Shown here: positions 45,150-55,812 of the stretch, piece by piece
Position numbering within the stretch: position 1 is the stretch's first letter
Layout of the letters: the number at the start of each line of letters is the position of its first letter
Origin: Taenia hydatigena
Lineage: Eukaryota > Platyhelminthes > Cestoda > Cyclophyllidea > Taeniidae
DNA length: 64,000 nucleotides
Direction: 5' to 3'
NCBI GenBank assembly: GCA_036345935.2
Contig: JADWOT020000001.1
Span: 15,857,954-15,921,953, forward strand
Program-made: the position numbers and the translations under genes
The notes under the pieces: model-generated
Told to the model about the DNA's origin: nothing
Seen by the model: the letters and a program-made list of their open reading frames with translations, nothing else
Databases searched by the model: none

Positions 45150-45480
45150 GATGGATTGGTGGTGGAAAAGAAAATAGAAAGAAGGGAAAAAGAGGGTGCA
45201 TCTGCAATGGAAGTAGAAATGGAGGAATGGGAGAGAGAGGTTGGAGGAAATGGAAAGAATAAGGGGGGTGCGAGTGCGAGTGTGCGAATGAAAGGAAGAA
45301 TGAATGAATGCGGTGGTAGTAAAAGTAGTGCTCATTGACGAAAAGGCATTACTTGAAGTGAAGGGATGAAAAAAAGGAGGAAGGAGAGAAAGAAGGCAGG
45401 AAAGAGGGAGGGAGGGAAGAGGTCTACTAGCAACGTATAAGTAGTTGAGAGGAGGAGGAGGGAGGCAAAGTAATAGGTCT
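45150..45480. repeat. purine-rich (GA) tract
   Basis: About 330 bases whose plus strand is mostly A and G, with short GAAA, GGAA and GAGG words. Such polypurine-polypyrimidine DNA can adopt triplex forms. The open frames over it are low-complexity and not taken as genes. Confidence 0.8.
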
Positions 45481-45535
45481 ACTGGTAAGTTGTAAGTAGG
45501 GGCGCCTTAGGCTGATAGCGTATTAATTGAGTAGT

Positions 45536-45750
45536 TGTGGTGATGGGTGGGTGGACGGGGGTGAGTGGGTGCAGTGAGTGAGTGAGTTTGTGCAAGAGTA
45601 GTGTTAGGAGTGAGTGCACCGGTGGGAACGGATGCGTGCGTGCGTGCATGCATGCGTGCGTGCGCGTGTGTGTGTGTGTGTGTGTGTGCGAGAGGAGAAG
45701 GCGATGGAGTAGTGGGAGGTGGAGAGTGCACCGTGGGAATGGGTGCATGC
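45536..45750. repeat. GT-rich tract with (TG)n microsatellite
   Basis: Begins with GTGGTGATGGGTGGGTGG-type words, then GTGAGTGAGTGAG, then (GCGT)n and CATG words, and a run of (GT) at about 45663-45687. It merges with the GA tract on its left and ends about 140 bases before satellite array 2. Confidence 0.85.
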
Positions 45751-45892
45751 GGGCGGGCGAGGAAGGGGGTAAGGGCATGGGTGGACGACTGTGGGGGAAC
45801 GATACAACGGACACAGGACACAGAAAAGAAGGAGAGGGAATTAAAAATGATATTGGGGATAATACTAGGAGGAAGCGAGTAGGGAAAAGGCG

Positions 45893-46895
45893 TCTCACAT
45901 GGAACAATGCTACAAAATTCCATTCAAAGGGAGCAAAACTCGCCGTCTCTTCTCGATCAAAACCAAAAAATTCCATTCAAAAGGAACAAATATCGCCATC
46001 ACATGTCGATTATTACCACGAAATTCCATTAAAATAGAGCAAAATTTCCCATCGCATGTTGATCAATGCTGCAAACTTCCATTTAAAGAGAGCGAAACTA
46101 CCAATCGCATGTCGATCAATACTACAAAATTCCGTTCAAAGAGAACAAATATCGCCATCACATGTCGATCAGTACCACAAAATTCCATTCAAATAGAGCA
46201 AAATTCGCCATCTCGTGTCCATCACTGCCACGAAATTCCCTTCAAATAGAGCAAATATCGCCATCTCGTGTCCATCAACACACCAAAATTCTCTACAAAG
46301 AGATCAAAATTGGGCATCTCGTGTCGATCAGTACTACAAAATTCCATTCAAAGAGAGCAAAATTCCGCATCGCATGTCGGTCAATACTACAACGTCTCAG
46401 GTCAATCGAAACCACAAAACTGCTTTTAAAGTGAGCGAAATTCCCCATCTCATGTCGATCAATACTACAAAATTCCATTTAGACATAGCATAATTTGCCA
46501 TCTCATGTCAGGAAATATTAAAAAATTTCATTCATAAAGGGCACACTTCGCCCTTTTTATGACGATAATCACTATAGGATTGCATTCAGACAGAGCAAGA
46601 TTTGCCAACTCTTGTCGATCAATACTACAAAATTGCATTAAAACGGAGTAAAATCCTTCGTTTTTGTCGATTAGTACCCCGGAATTCCATTCAAAGAGAG
46701 CATAATCCGCCGCCTCACGTTGTTTAATACCACTTCATGTCGATAATAGAAAAGATTCCGTTTGAAGAGAGTAAAATTCACCGTCTTTGGTAAATAAACT
46801 ACAAAATTCCGTTCAAAGGTGCATAATTTCGCGTCTCATGTCGGTCAATGTTTCAAAATTCACTTCAAAGAGAGCAAAATTCGCCGACTCCCGTC
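45893..46895. repeat. 53-bp satellite, array 2
   Basis: About eighteen units of the same satellite as 43262-43752. Landmark positions step by 53 from 45920 to 46344; after that small indels appear (steps of 78, 54, 52, 71, 51). The first four units repeat the order of unit types seen at the start of array 1 (GGAACAAT type, CTTCTCGATCA type, CATCACATG type, CATCGCATG type). Divergence grows to the right, so the left part is the younger or better-homogenised portion. Confidence 0.93.
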
Positions 46896-47424
46896 GACAA
46901 TATCAGAATGTGATGACCCTTCTTCGGATGCGAAAATTTATGTCCATATGCAGAAACCATTCTACATCTCCAACCAACATAGCCACTTTTGTTACAGCAT
47001 TGACACGCTGTTCCTGGTGGCATTTGATTCACTCAGGATGAAATCAAAGCTCCACATAAAAAGCCCTAATAATTATCGTAAAACCATAAAGCACCCTTAA
47101 ATGGCATGCCCGGTGATTCGATGTACAGACTCTTGCCCACAAATGATTGGGAAATTCGACTCCCCCGCCTTTCGCTATGATTTGAAAGAGACTTAAAGCG
47201 ACCAAGACCTGTAGACGCCGTCCCGGTTCAAAATGTGCTTAAGGTAAATAGGCGTAGTTCACGTTAGTATTTGACCAAGTAAGTTACTAGAATCCGAGTA
47301 TTTCACTACGAGCATTACCCAAACCATTAATGTAGCAAGCCTCATAAGTCAATAGCCACGATTTCATATGAGTGTGCGCATGCATAAAATAAGGCAAAAG
47401 CTTCCAAAACCGACACTAACATAC
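46896..47424. other. spacer
   Basis: No supported exon. It would hold the next downstream exon of the minus-strand gene at 47425-48294 if that gene continues, but no acceptor with an open phase-1 frame was recognised. Confidence 0.35.
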
Positions 47425-47518
47425 CTGGATTCATCGGGGCAAATCGCGAGCCATGCATAGCAACGGCTAAGTCAAAGCCCACCATTTCATATATGCCGCC
47501 GAACACATTAAAAGGGTA
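47425..47518 (-). CDS. exon of unknown minus-strand gene (c)
   Basis: Acceptor TTTTTTTCATCCCCAG and donor CCAG|GTATGT are both near-perfect. The 94-base exon enters in phase 0 and leaves in phase 1: YPFNVFGGIYEMVGFDLA, VAMHGSRFAPMNP. It joins in phase to the exon at 47849-47926. The joined sequence looks like a conserved globular or enzymatic protein, but it was not identified. Confidence 0.6.
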
Positions 47519-47848
47519 CTGGGGATGAAAAAAAGAAAATGAGGGTAACAAATATTGTTGTTGACTGTAAGAATCCAAATAGAAAAATATATTCCTAATT
47601 TTTTTTGCAAAGCTAGGCAACACTTTTGACAAGTGCAATTTTTGTAAGACATTTGTACGAGACTTTGAATGTAAATTTGGTACAAATGATTTTTTATTAT
47701 ACAGACTAGTTAATAGCAAGTCCTGCGCCAGATTTTCCACTACCGTTTATTAATTGACGTGCAATTTTTAATCTACTCACATATTATCTTTAATCACATT
47801 GATCGAAAGTGGTATAATCATGTGGTATTTATGTTTATTTAAACATAC

Positions 47849-47926
47849 CTTTTGGACGAGAGGCAGAAACGCAACGTGAATCTCTCGATGCAGATATAGG
47901 CCGCCACACAGTCCTCTATCAATATG
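47849..47926 (-). CDS. exon of unknown minus-strand gene (b)
   Basis: Twenty-six codons ending at an AAAAG|GTATGT donor, phase 0: HIDRGLCGGLYLHREI, HVAFLPLVQK. The acceptor is probably AAAACAGTAG at 47927-47928. The exon is in phase with 47425-47518 across a 330-base intron. Gly-Cys-Gly-Gly and the aromatic pattern suggest a conserved core segment. Not identified. Confidence 0.55.
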
Positions 47927-48069
47927 CTACTGTTTTACGGCTTTGTATCGAAAAATGACGGTGTCTCAGAACAGTCAACCTTCTCGTTTTAGGCATAAGC
48001 GCAGGTGTAGCGTCCCGAGGCTCTCTTGAAAGCAAAAGAAGGCGGAATGCTAGGGTAGAATATACATAT

Positions 48070-48530
48070 TCACCGGACAGAGGGAAAAAGGCTGCTGGCA
48101 TGGCCCGGAGGCCAGCCCACGCAGCTAGGGCAATACGGCCACCTCTGTGACCTTGACCGAAACCAACAGTTCTAGCAAACAAAGTACTAAAGCAGGGATG
48201 GGGAGGAGAATGAAGATGTTCCAACAAATGTTGTCGATATGAATAACGTGCGGAATATCTGGAACGCTTGTAGCACGATTTGTGAAGGTGTTTCCTGTAA
48301 GGAATGGAGAACACGGCTAGTTTTCTTTTGTTTAGACCACTATGATTTAGCAGTAATTAAAATATTCAACACAAAAATTGGTGCGTGTGTTGTCTGTTCA
48401 GCTCTCAATCTCACCTGCGATCGCTTGGATGGTCATTGTACCTTTGTTGGGTGGGTTGGCCTCCAAGCCACGCTAGTAGCTCCATTTTTTTCCACACGCC
48501 GATCATTTGTGCTTTGATCAGGTATCATGT
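48070..48530. repeat. inverted pair of a dispersed repeat
   Basis: The reverse complement of about 48070-48180 resembles 48400-48515 (shared core: GTGGGCTGGCCTCC against GTGGGTTGGCCTCC, followed by GCCA, a purine-pyrimidine variant of GCAGC/GTAGC and a T-run). The two lie head to head about 220 bases apart. It is probably two insertions of one short interspersed family. No terminal repeats or promoter boxes were recognised. Confidence 0.6.
48187..48294 (-). CDS. candidate exon of unknown gene (a)
   Basis: Opens with a strong acceptor (GTTCTCCATTCCTTACAG) and reads ETPSQIVLQAFQIFRTLF, ISTTF in phase 0, after which a weak TTT|GTTGGA donor could end it; otherwise the frame runs to a stop at 48187-48189. 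The phase fits the exon at 47849-47926. If joined, the intron contains the minus-strand arm of the inverted repeat at 48070-48180. Confidence 0.38.
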   Translation of the reverse strand, partial: ETPSQIVLQAFQIFRTLFISTTFVGTSSFSSPSLL

Positions 48531-48909
48531 CAACTTTTACCTTCAGACGACTCTCAAAGAGCTACAGCGGCATTCACGAACTGCATTTTAGCACGTGCGC
48601 TTTATGTGCTTACATTTAAATCCTGCATTTTGGCACCCAGATAAAGTTAAGGCAAAGTCATGCCCATTCGATTATGCTCAACGTCGATGGCATGGCTCAT
48701 TAGACTCCTTCGTAGACTGCAAGTCGTATGGAAGACATGTTGGCGAATACAAAACGCATTATTAAGGGAACTGTGTTCGCGTAATACAATCAGTGCACAA
48801 ATAGGCTGCAGTTAGTGGATCCATCCACAAACACTGAAAACAGTAGTAGAGGGAAGGGTCACCGTTTTTAAAATAGGGAACCGTCCGTCGGAGAATGCTT
48901 TCCAATCAT

Positions 48910-50150
48910 TCAAAGAAAGTGATGTGAGCAAAGCTCCACTCACTCTCCTCAAGGTGGGTGGACAACTCAACCACGTGTATGCCATCGTCATGGATTCGGG
49001 GAAGAGGACTCGTGAAATCGAAGCTTGCCACAGGCTCATCGATCTTGTCAGGCATCAAATCGACGTTTGCTAGCTCTTCTCAATCAAGTGGCACTGTCTC
49101 CACCCGAAGAACACCATCTCCGTCAAGTGCGTAATGGGGACTGCGATCCACTACCGGTGTTTCCTTGCAGTACGCAGCCTCGAGGAAGCAAAGGATCATG
49201 TTGTTCGTCCACGAACTCAATTAAGGTGGCCTGAGATGTTAGCTGGGAGGAAAGGCAAGGTGATTGCAATGTGCCAGAAGCTACCTCATCCCAATCGACA
49301 GCGCCATAAAAGTGCGGATCCCTACCTTTGTGATGTCTGGACGCTCCTTATGATCGTGTATGAGGCAGGACTGGGACAAAGCCTGCAGTGACTTTGAGAG
49401 CTTTCTACCTCCCTTATGCTATAGCGATCTGATCTCGCCCACCGCATTACATCGATCCCTTCACTAGCGTCCGATGCACAGGTCCTGACAAAATGTAGGC
49501 AATCGGAAGGGTTAGACTCCACGCATGTGCCTTTGTTGTAATTGCTATCCTATTGGCTAGTTTTACGTGACATGAAATGGGGAGTTGTGCAAAAGTCGTG
49601 AGTTTCTGGCGGATTCTCATTCTCTGGCATGTCATATGACCGATCATAGTCAGCGATGAGAATATGACCCGAGTCTGAGAGGAATTTGTTCTCGGGTTCG
49701 AGGTCCTTGTACACGATGCTCATGGCATGAAGACATTGCAGACCACAAATATTTTCACAAGCGTAAAATCACGCATCACCTTCGGACACGTCGTCAACGT
49801 GGCAGTCAAGAGTAAAGGGATCGAGACCACTATCTTTGCACAGAACGAAGGCGGGTGATCCGTGAATTCGTGGACTACAGAGTAGTGTGAAAGTAAAGTT
49901 GACTGGTTGTGGAGCAGTACAAGCCGCACGAGGATGCACAAATGAGAGCTGAGTGATTACAGGAAAATGCGTTCAATTGCTTATGCCGTGGTTTTGTCAC
50001 TTTATTGAATGAGAAGTGCTTCATAAACCATGGAATGAGTGCCTTGAGAAATAAACCTTGTCGCGTCGAACCGTGGTGGTTGCATCGGTCCAACGTCGGC
50101 ACGACAGAATATTGAAGTGAAATAAATGGTGCAGGTAAACCAACGCGATT
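48910..50150 (-). pseudogene. AGC-family protein kinase, decayed
   Basis: AGC kinases are cytosolic Ser/Thr kinases. Read on the minus strand without introns, this stretch follows a kinase domain in order: the beta-3 Lys region (WFMKHFSFNKVTKPRH, Lys at 50019-50021), ARFYA-like EGDA-stop-FYA, the catalytic loop SIVYKDLEPEN (family: YRDLKPEN; Asp kept at 49703-49705), the metal-binding motif as ADYD (usually DFG), HDFCTTPHFMS (usually FCGTP-x-YMAPE), KAHAWSL (usually ADVWSLG), IDVMRWARSDRYSI, and the AGC tail VDWDEVASGTLQSP. At least three frame changes and several stops occur (for example TAG at 49550-49552). A further protein-like tail (ASFDFTSPLPRIHDDGIH) reaches about 48915. An intronless broken copy suggests a retropseudogene; the subfamily is uncertain. 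Confidence 0.8.
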
Positions 50151-50699
50151 CATCCACCTTAGCGGCATATGCCTTTCAGTAAGCCAATCAGCTGCGAGAA
50201 TGTTTTCTACTGGCTCCTTGCGTGTGGTGCGCACTCAAGCGGCGTGTGTGAGCGAAGTCGTTTGTCTGCATTTCTGTGGCCTTCAGTTCCATACCAATCC
50301 ATTGGCTTTAAATAAAGGAATATTATCCGTTCCTCTAAAAAAATAGGAGGGAAATGAGGTGATGTTGGTAAGGATGGTGAAGATTTTGCTGGCTGTAAAG
50401 GAAGAGGCAATCCATGTATAGCGGATTCCAATTTTAACCAAACCACATAGTTAAGCTCATATGTCCCTTGTACTCTTCCTCTCATTGTTAACATTGGGTG
50501 CAGGATTCTGCGCTGCCTATATGACGCTTTAATCTACTCCCACCTTGTGAATCCGAAGCGTCTGACTTAGTGGCACACACGCTCTACTAATGCATGGGCC
50601 AAATCCGCACTCACATTCTACGAGGGAAAGATGGACTCTTACACCATGAAGTAATTGCAGACTACACGTCTGTTTGTATGGCCATCTTCTTTTACTCGA
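50151..50699. other. spacer upstream of kinase remnant
   Basis: A minus-strand frame at 50207-50494 is open but unrecognised, and may or may not continue the kinase remnant's amino end. Nothing else is seen. Confidence 0.35.
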
Positions 50700-50826
50700 C
50701 TAATACGAATTGTATGCTTGCGCAAAACGCTGAGCACAGTGCATGAAATGCTGATGTGAGTATGCAGACAGAGGTTTAGTTGCCAGGACAATGTTGTAAT
50801 GCCATCTGACACCTCGTCCTGTAAAC
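50700..50826 (-). CDS. candidate terminal exon, unknown
   Basis: Acceptor CATTACTTACCGACTGATTGCAG, then 41 codons to a stop: FTGRGVRWHYNIVLATKP, LSAYSHQHFMHCAQRFAQ, AYNSY. One base precedes the first whole codon (phase 2). The peptide is rich in His, Tyr and Arg and looks natural. A plus-strand reading ending at CG|GTAAGT (50839/50840) is the competing model. Function unknown. Confidence 0.4.
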
Positions 50827-50834
50827 CTGCAATC

Positions 50835-51654
50835 AGTCGGTAAGTAATGTTTAGTCACGTCAGGAGTAACTGCCTGTTTTGTAAGGTCATGAGATATGAG
50901 TGACAGCCTCAAATTAGGCTGCGTGTTTGTTTAGTTTTACGTGACAGCCAAACAGCATGACGTCGCACCGCCAATTAAAAAAGCGCGCTTGACCGGAGTT
51001 GCGGGCACAATCAAAACTCAGTTCGAATGGGTCTTGGTGAATTAGCGAGTGCGAACGCATTTTGATTTATAATTTGTGGACTTGGAATTCCAGCATTCGG
51101 ACACTACTCAAGTGGTTTCACTGTGAACCCTCTAACAGCATCAGCTTGGCGTTATTGTGCGACGTTGTGTGGGCCATGCGAGGAGCTAATGGCAAACTCC
51201 GATCACCTTCATTTGCAGATGTGACGTTGCATGACGCCGTTATTAATTCCTAGTGTCTGACACATTACAACGCATCGGGATCTGCTTCCCGTGCCCACTC
51301 CTGTGTCCAACTTTATGCATGCGTGCAGTTGCAGCCACAACAATGGAGCCACATGGGCAAGGGATCATCATCGGAAGTCCAGCTGGCAAGAGACTAATAA
51401 CACATGTTGGCTAGTGGTTTGTTCAAAATTAGCTCTTTATCGGCTTTTGGTTAAAATGACTTCCATTATGATTATGGCCGTATTCTCATCCGCTAGGGGT
51501 TTCAAGCACTTGCATAAAAGCTGTTAATGCGAGTGAATGCAAGCAACCTATACTTCATCTCTCTTTTGTGTTCCACCATATTTGGGAGTTAAGGTACCAA
51601 AACTTGACACAAGATTTGACTAATCAATCCCCGGACAGAGTGATGATTGTGGTA
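50835..51654. other. spacer
   Basis: A 63-codon plus-strand frame (51062-51253) has fair composition but no splice support. Nothing else is seen. Confidence 0.35.
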
Positions 51655-51939
51655 CTAATTCCAAGCGTATGAGGTGTTATCAAAACTCAGAAAACGCACA
51701 TGATGTCTGGGCTTCAACGGATTTATTGACTTAGCAAGAAGTGCATTTAGCATAACTAGTATTAACACAAAGTGCAAAGGCAGTGAGGGATCAGCGTATG
51801 GCATTACATTGCTGTGGTTGTTATCGTTCTGACTGGTGACGATTGTGGTTAAGGCTGGTGATGTATAACGTTTTAATAAAATGTCAGGAGATAAATGGAA
51901 GTGGATTGAAGCAGACCAGCATGGTGCAGTAAAGTTCAC
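51655..51939 (-). CDS. open frame with membrane segment, unknown
   Basis: A 94-codon frame reading NFTAPCWSASIHFHLSPD, TTIVTSQNDNNHSNVMPY, then a hydrophobic span PLHFVLILVMLNALLA, then a basic tail ending SFDNTSYAWN. The order polar part, helix, short tail would fit the carboxy end of a single-pass membrane protein. No clear acceptor was found. Not recognised. Confidence 0.33.
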   Translation of the reverse strand: MNFTAPCWSASIHFHLSPDILLKRYTSPALTTIVTSQNDNNHSNVMPYADPSLPLHFVLILVMLNALLAKSINPLKPRHHVRFLSFDNTSYAWN

Positions 51940-54029
51940 GTGTTCGTTTATGAAAATAGTGAGCGAGTTTGTGTCAGTCGTCTCGTTGGTTGCGCAATGG
52001 CAAAACGGCTATATTGCTCGTCAGTGACACTCTAAACTGGCGATGGAAGCAGACCCTCATTTTGCCTTTTCTCCCTTGTCTTCCCAAACACCACGTTATG
52101 CCTCGACACGTTGAATTACGTTGCGCTGAGCTAAGGCAAACAGAAATGACAGTACTGCATGCTAGTTGACATCTCCTGCCTAGTCAAGTGTAATGTCTAT
52201 TGATTAAGTAAAAGGCAATGCTCATTACCTCCCTCATACAATACCTCAACAACACCGTCTTCTCTCAAATGCTCAAGACTCACAAATGATCGATCTCTAG
52301 CCCCACATTTTAGACAGTCGACTCCAACGAAACACCTCTGAGCGGTTGTACCATTGGTAATGTCAATGGCGTTCATGGTGCGCTTCCGCCAGTGTGTTTT
52401 ACCGAAAGTTGTTTCCTCTCAGACACTCAAAATGACTGCAGGTATGGTGAGATAACTGACTGACTACGCCTCTTCGATTTGTCAACATTCCAACACTCAT
52501 ACGCCTGTCGACATACTTTAACTGTCCACTGCTGCTCCCCTTCATTCCGATTTGGGTGAATACCTCGTGGTGGGATAGTGAAGCCTCCAAGTGCCTAAAG
52601 AACGACGGGCACAAGAGCAGCATCGGAAAAGAAAAGGCCAAACACCAGCAATCTTGAACAGGCAGCGTATTTTATCAAAGAATTAGTGGTGCTTCTCATT
52701 CGCTTCCGCTTCTTTCACATTTACTATGATGCACGAAATTGAGCCGAGGTGAAGATTCACATGGGCAACTGAAGTCTATTCTCACAAAACCACCTGCAAG
52801 AGATTATTTCCAAAATCGACACTAGGTGGCGCTGTGGGACACGACGCGACACGTGTCTTTGGTCGAATCACGCACGTGTTAGATGCGAAGAGGTCAATCG
52901 CACAACCAAACGTCAAACATGCTCTTCTACGCGTTTCATCGTCTTCTACTATTCATCTTGCTTCCCATTGTCGTTCCTATCATCCAGTTTTCGTTAGTGC
53001 TTCACTCGCGTTTTTTTCCTCCCCGACTCTGTTCTCCTTCCCATGCTGCACTTTCACCACCTCCCCCTCCATTCCCTCGTCCCTCCCAACTACTCACCCA
53101 GCCAGTCTAGAGGTGTCAAAAGCCCAAAACAGATAGATATTGTAAAAATTCATAGTAAGTTGTTATACCAATCCCTCCTTCACCCCTTGTGTTATGTTCT
53201 TCTCCTTCTCCCTCACTCTATTTTCATGCATTGCCTCAACGTAATCACAACTGATATCCCAGTTTCAATCACTTGGAAAGGAAAAACTATAGTTAACCTA
53301 TTTAAGCATGTCGTACTATATTAACTCATGTTTTCTCCAGTAAGTTAGGAGAGAGAAATATATAACGAAGTAACACAACACTGTGCAGAGACATCCTACG
53401 ATTACCTTTCCTAATGCCCTTCTTGCATTCCTCACCCTCACTCCTCCCCTTCTCTCGGCTTCTTGCCTCTTTTCTCACTCAATTATTCCTTCGTCCCTTT
53501 CAGCTAAACGACCATGCTACTTCGCATTCTCCGGATAATTGCAATCATAGCCATTGTTCCCCCCGAAGTACGAGGCGATGATTTGTCTAGGCATAAGGTT
53601 GGGAATACCCTTTAGCTAGCTGCGTTGCATTCTTTGGGGGTAATTACCCGATTCCTTTAATCAATTCACACCCTACATATCCCTTACTATGCCACTTTTA
53701 CTTTTATGCACCTTACATGCGGCAACAACCGCCAAATCGATGGCAGCAGTAGTAGCAGCCGATCCACCCACCTCACTTTGGAAGCACTTTAACAAGGTGC
53801 GCGTGATTAGACTTGATAAAATCAGACTAAATTGGACTGGATCAGAGCAGAATAGACTAGCCATCTCTGCTAGACCAGGACAGACTAGGATAAGATACAA
53901 AAAGAAGAAAGTGAGCAGTGCTATCTGATCCATCGTTGGTGCCTCGACCTCAGAGACGGCATCCTACGTTAGCGCTTGATTCCGTCCTATCACTCCAATT
54001 TGTCACTCCAAATCGACTAATCACAGCCC
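51940..54029. other. spacer with pyrimidine-rich and simple stretches
   Basis: Between about 52960 and 53220 and again at 53420-53510 the plus strand is pyrimidine-rich (TCCC, CTTC words), which keeps frames open without real coding content. At 53805-53900 the words AGACTAG and ACTGGA recur imperfectly, as in a decayed minisatellite. No gene is supported. Confidence 0.4.
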
Positions 54030-54261
54030 ATGACACGTAAAATTAAAATCTTTTGTTTCATTCTCACGAGTATTAGGGACCAATGTACACGCGTAGGAAC
54101 TAGGTCTAATAACGTCTACGAAAGGGAGGAGAAGAGGTCTTTTGTCTGCTCCCGTCTTCCGTGCTTTGCTTCAACTACATACTCTATGCTCTCAAACGTC
54201 GAGGCTTGCATTATTTCCTACCGTTTATGCTTCATGCGTTCAACTCACCCAAAGAATTGGA
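54030..54261 (+). CDS. candidate first exon, secreted-like
   Basis: ATG at 54030 followed by MTRKIKIFCFILTSIRD, a possible signal sequence, then a basic region and several Cys residues, 77 codons in all, ending at TTGGA|GTAAGTA in phase 1. A later plus-strand acceptor (CTTCCATTGCAG, exon 54558-54730) enters in the matching phase. The second exon overlaps a competing minus-strand frame, so the gene model is tentative. Confidence 0.33.
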
Positions 54262-54596
54262 GTAAGTACTCCCACAATTCGTCTCCTTACCCTGGTGTTT
54301 CCACTTTGGTGATATGAAAACGTCTCGCTTCTCTCACCTTTGCCTTCTTTGAAACCAATATTAATTTGTTTCTGTCTCCTCTTCCTACCTCACCCTCCAC
54401 CGACATCTTTTGAGTAAGTCCCATCCCTTTCTCCAATCGTCTCACTTTTCATTACATGAGTACATATTCAGACATCAAAACATTCAAGAGTATTCAATCT
54501 ATTCAACACAATGTAGTGTCATCAGTGAAGGATGCGCGTGGAATACTTCCATTGCAGGGATTACCTCACGCTCCATCTCCACCACTCTAGCCGACA

Positions 54597-54896
54597 TCAA
54601 TACTCTTCTTCATGATAATCGTCTTCCTTCATTTGAAGTTGGAACAATTCTACTACATGGAAGGATGCAGAAGAGCCAACCAACGACTTCTCGTACGCGT
54701 GCTTTATTGGATGCACGGTATATCGAATGAGCCAGTAGGAAGCGATCTCACAGCCGATCGGCTCGGACAAATACACGCTTTTGGATAGTGGCTGAGTTTT
54801 ATTTGGGTTAACTCGCACTTCAATGCTTGCTTCATAAGCCTGCCAAGCCGAATTTAGAGCAATGCAATTATCAAGATTTGACGTAACAATGTTCAT
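54597..54896 (-). CDS. 99-codon open frame, unknown
   Basis: True ATG at 54896 and protein-like codons throughout: MNIVTSNLDNCIALNSAW, QAYEASIEVRVNPNKTQP, EPIGCEIASYWLIRYTVH, ending in an acidic tail MKEDDYHEEEY. It could be a small single-exon gene. The plus strand is open over 54410-54730 as well, and a splice-consistent plus-strand exon exists there, so only one of the two models is likely to be right. Confidence 0.35.
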   Translation of the reverse strand: MNIVTSNLDNCIALNSAWQAYEASIEVRVNPNKTQPLSKSVYLSEPIGCEIASYWLIRYTVHPIKHAYEKSLVGSSASFHVVELFQLQMKEDDYHEEEY

Positions 54897-55812
54897 TTGT
54901 AAAGCCTGTTATTATTTGAGTTGTGAAGTACTTTGCACAAACGCAGGTGGGAAAATCAAGTCATTTTCATTGTAGCGGCTTCGCCTGCACGATTTCACGA
55001 GTAATCAGAATGCGCGTAGAATACATTGCATTTTATTGCGGCTTGCGCCACACTGCCGCCAAGCATCCTTGTAACTCACTCTTTTTACGAAACGCTCACC
55101 TCCTTACTACACAGAGGTGGCGAACTCAATCCCGTTGTCTTTGTCCGTCACTCAAAATCTAGTGTCTAGGGATGAATTGTCATTTCACTTTTGCGAAATC
55201 TTATGTGCTCAGCGATGTCTGTATGTCTTGCGCATTGGGCACTCATCTCAAACCTAAGAGCAACCTCCTCTCCGATTTGGAGACACTGTCATCAGTGGCT
55301 TTGATCTGGCACATAATGCATCCTAGGCGAGGAACGTTCAAATGCAAGCGACTTTGCACACTCGGATGGAAATTAAAACGATGGAAAATGCGTGGAATCT
55401 GAGCCTTCTAATGGCCTGCATTGTATCTTGACGAGTTCAGCTAAGTGCCAGTAATAGTACTAAGAAAATTAGTTAGTCAAGATTTGTCAGCTTTTGAAAT
55501 AACAACATGGGACGCTTCTCAATGTGTCTCTGCATGATTTATCGAGCTATGTCTGGTGCTACAATGCCCAGCCATCTTACTCGGAAAGAATTTTCATTTC
55601 CTCGAAGTCACTTCCTGCACAATGTAATCACCTTATCTTTCTTCCATATATGTTTTGCTGTAATCGCGTGATAATCTCCTAATGCCATTGAGGAAGCTGA
55701 AGTCCTCTCTTTGCACTAGCCTCCAGTTCTTCATCCCCCAAATGCTACTACATTGATTGGAGCAAAATGCGAATTTTTGGTCAAGCTACATGGGCTTGAC
55801 GGAGAGACTCAC

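Noticed and set aside
45479..46037. Long frames over GA/GT-rich DNA on both strands
   Set aside because: Low-complexity composition removes stops; peptides are His/Thr or Cys/Val runs without natural sequence.
43265..46493. Open frames of 60-150 codons across the 53-bp arrays
   Set aside because: They arise from the repeat consensus lacking stops in one frame for a few units; the 53-base period rotates the frame, so they are not genes.
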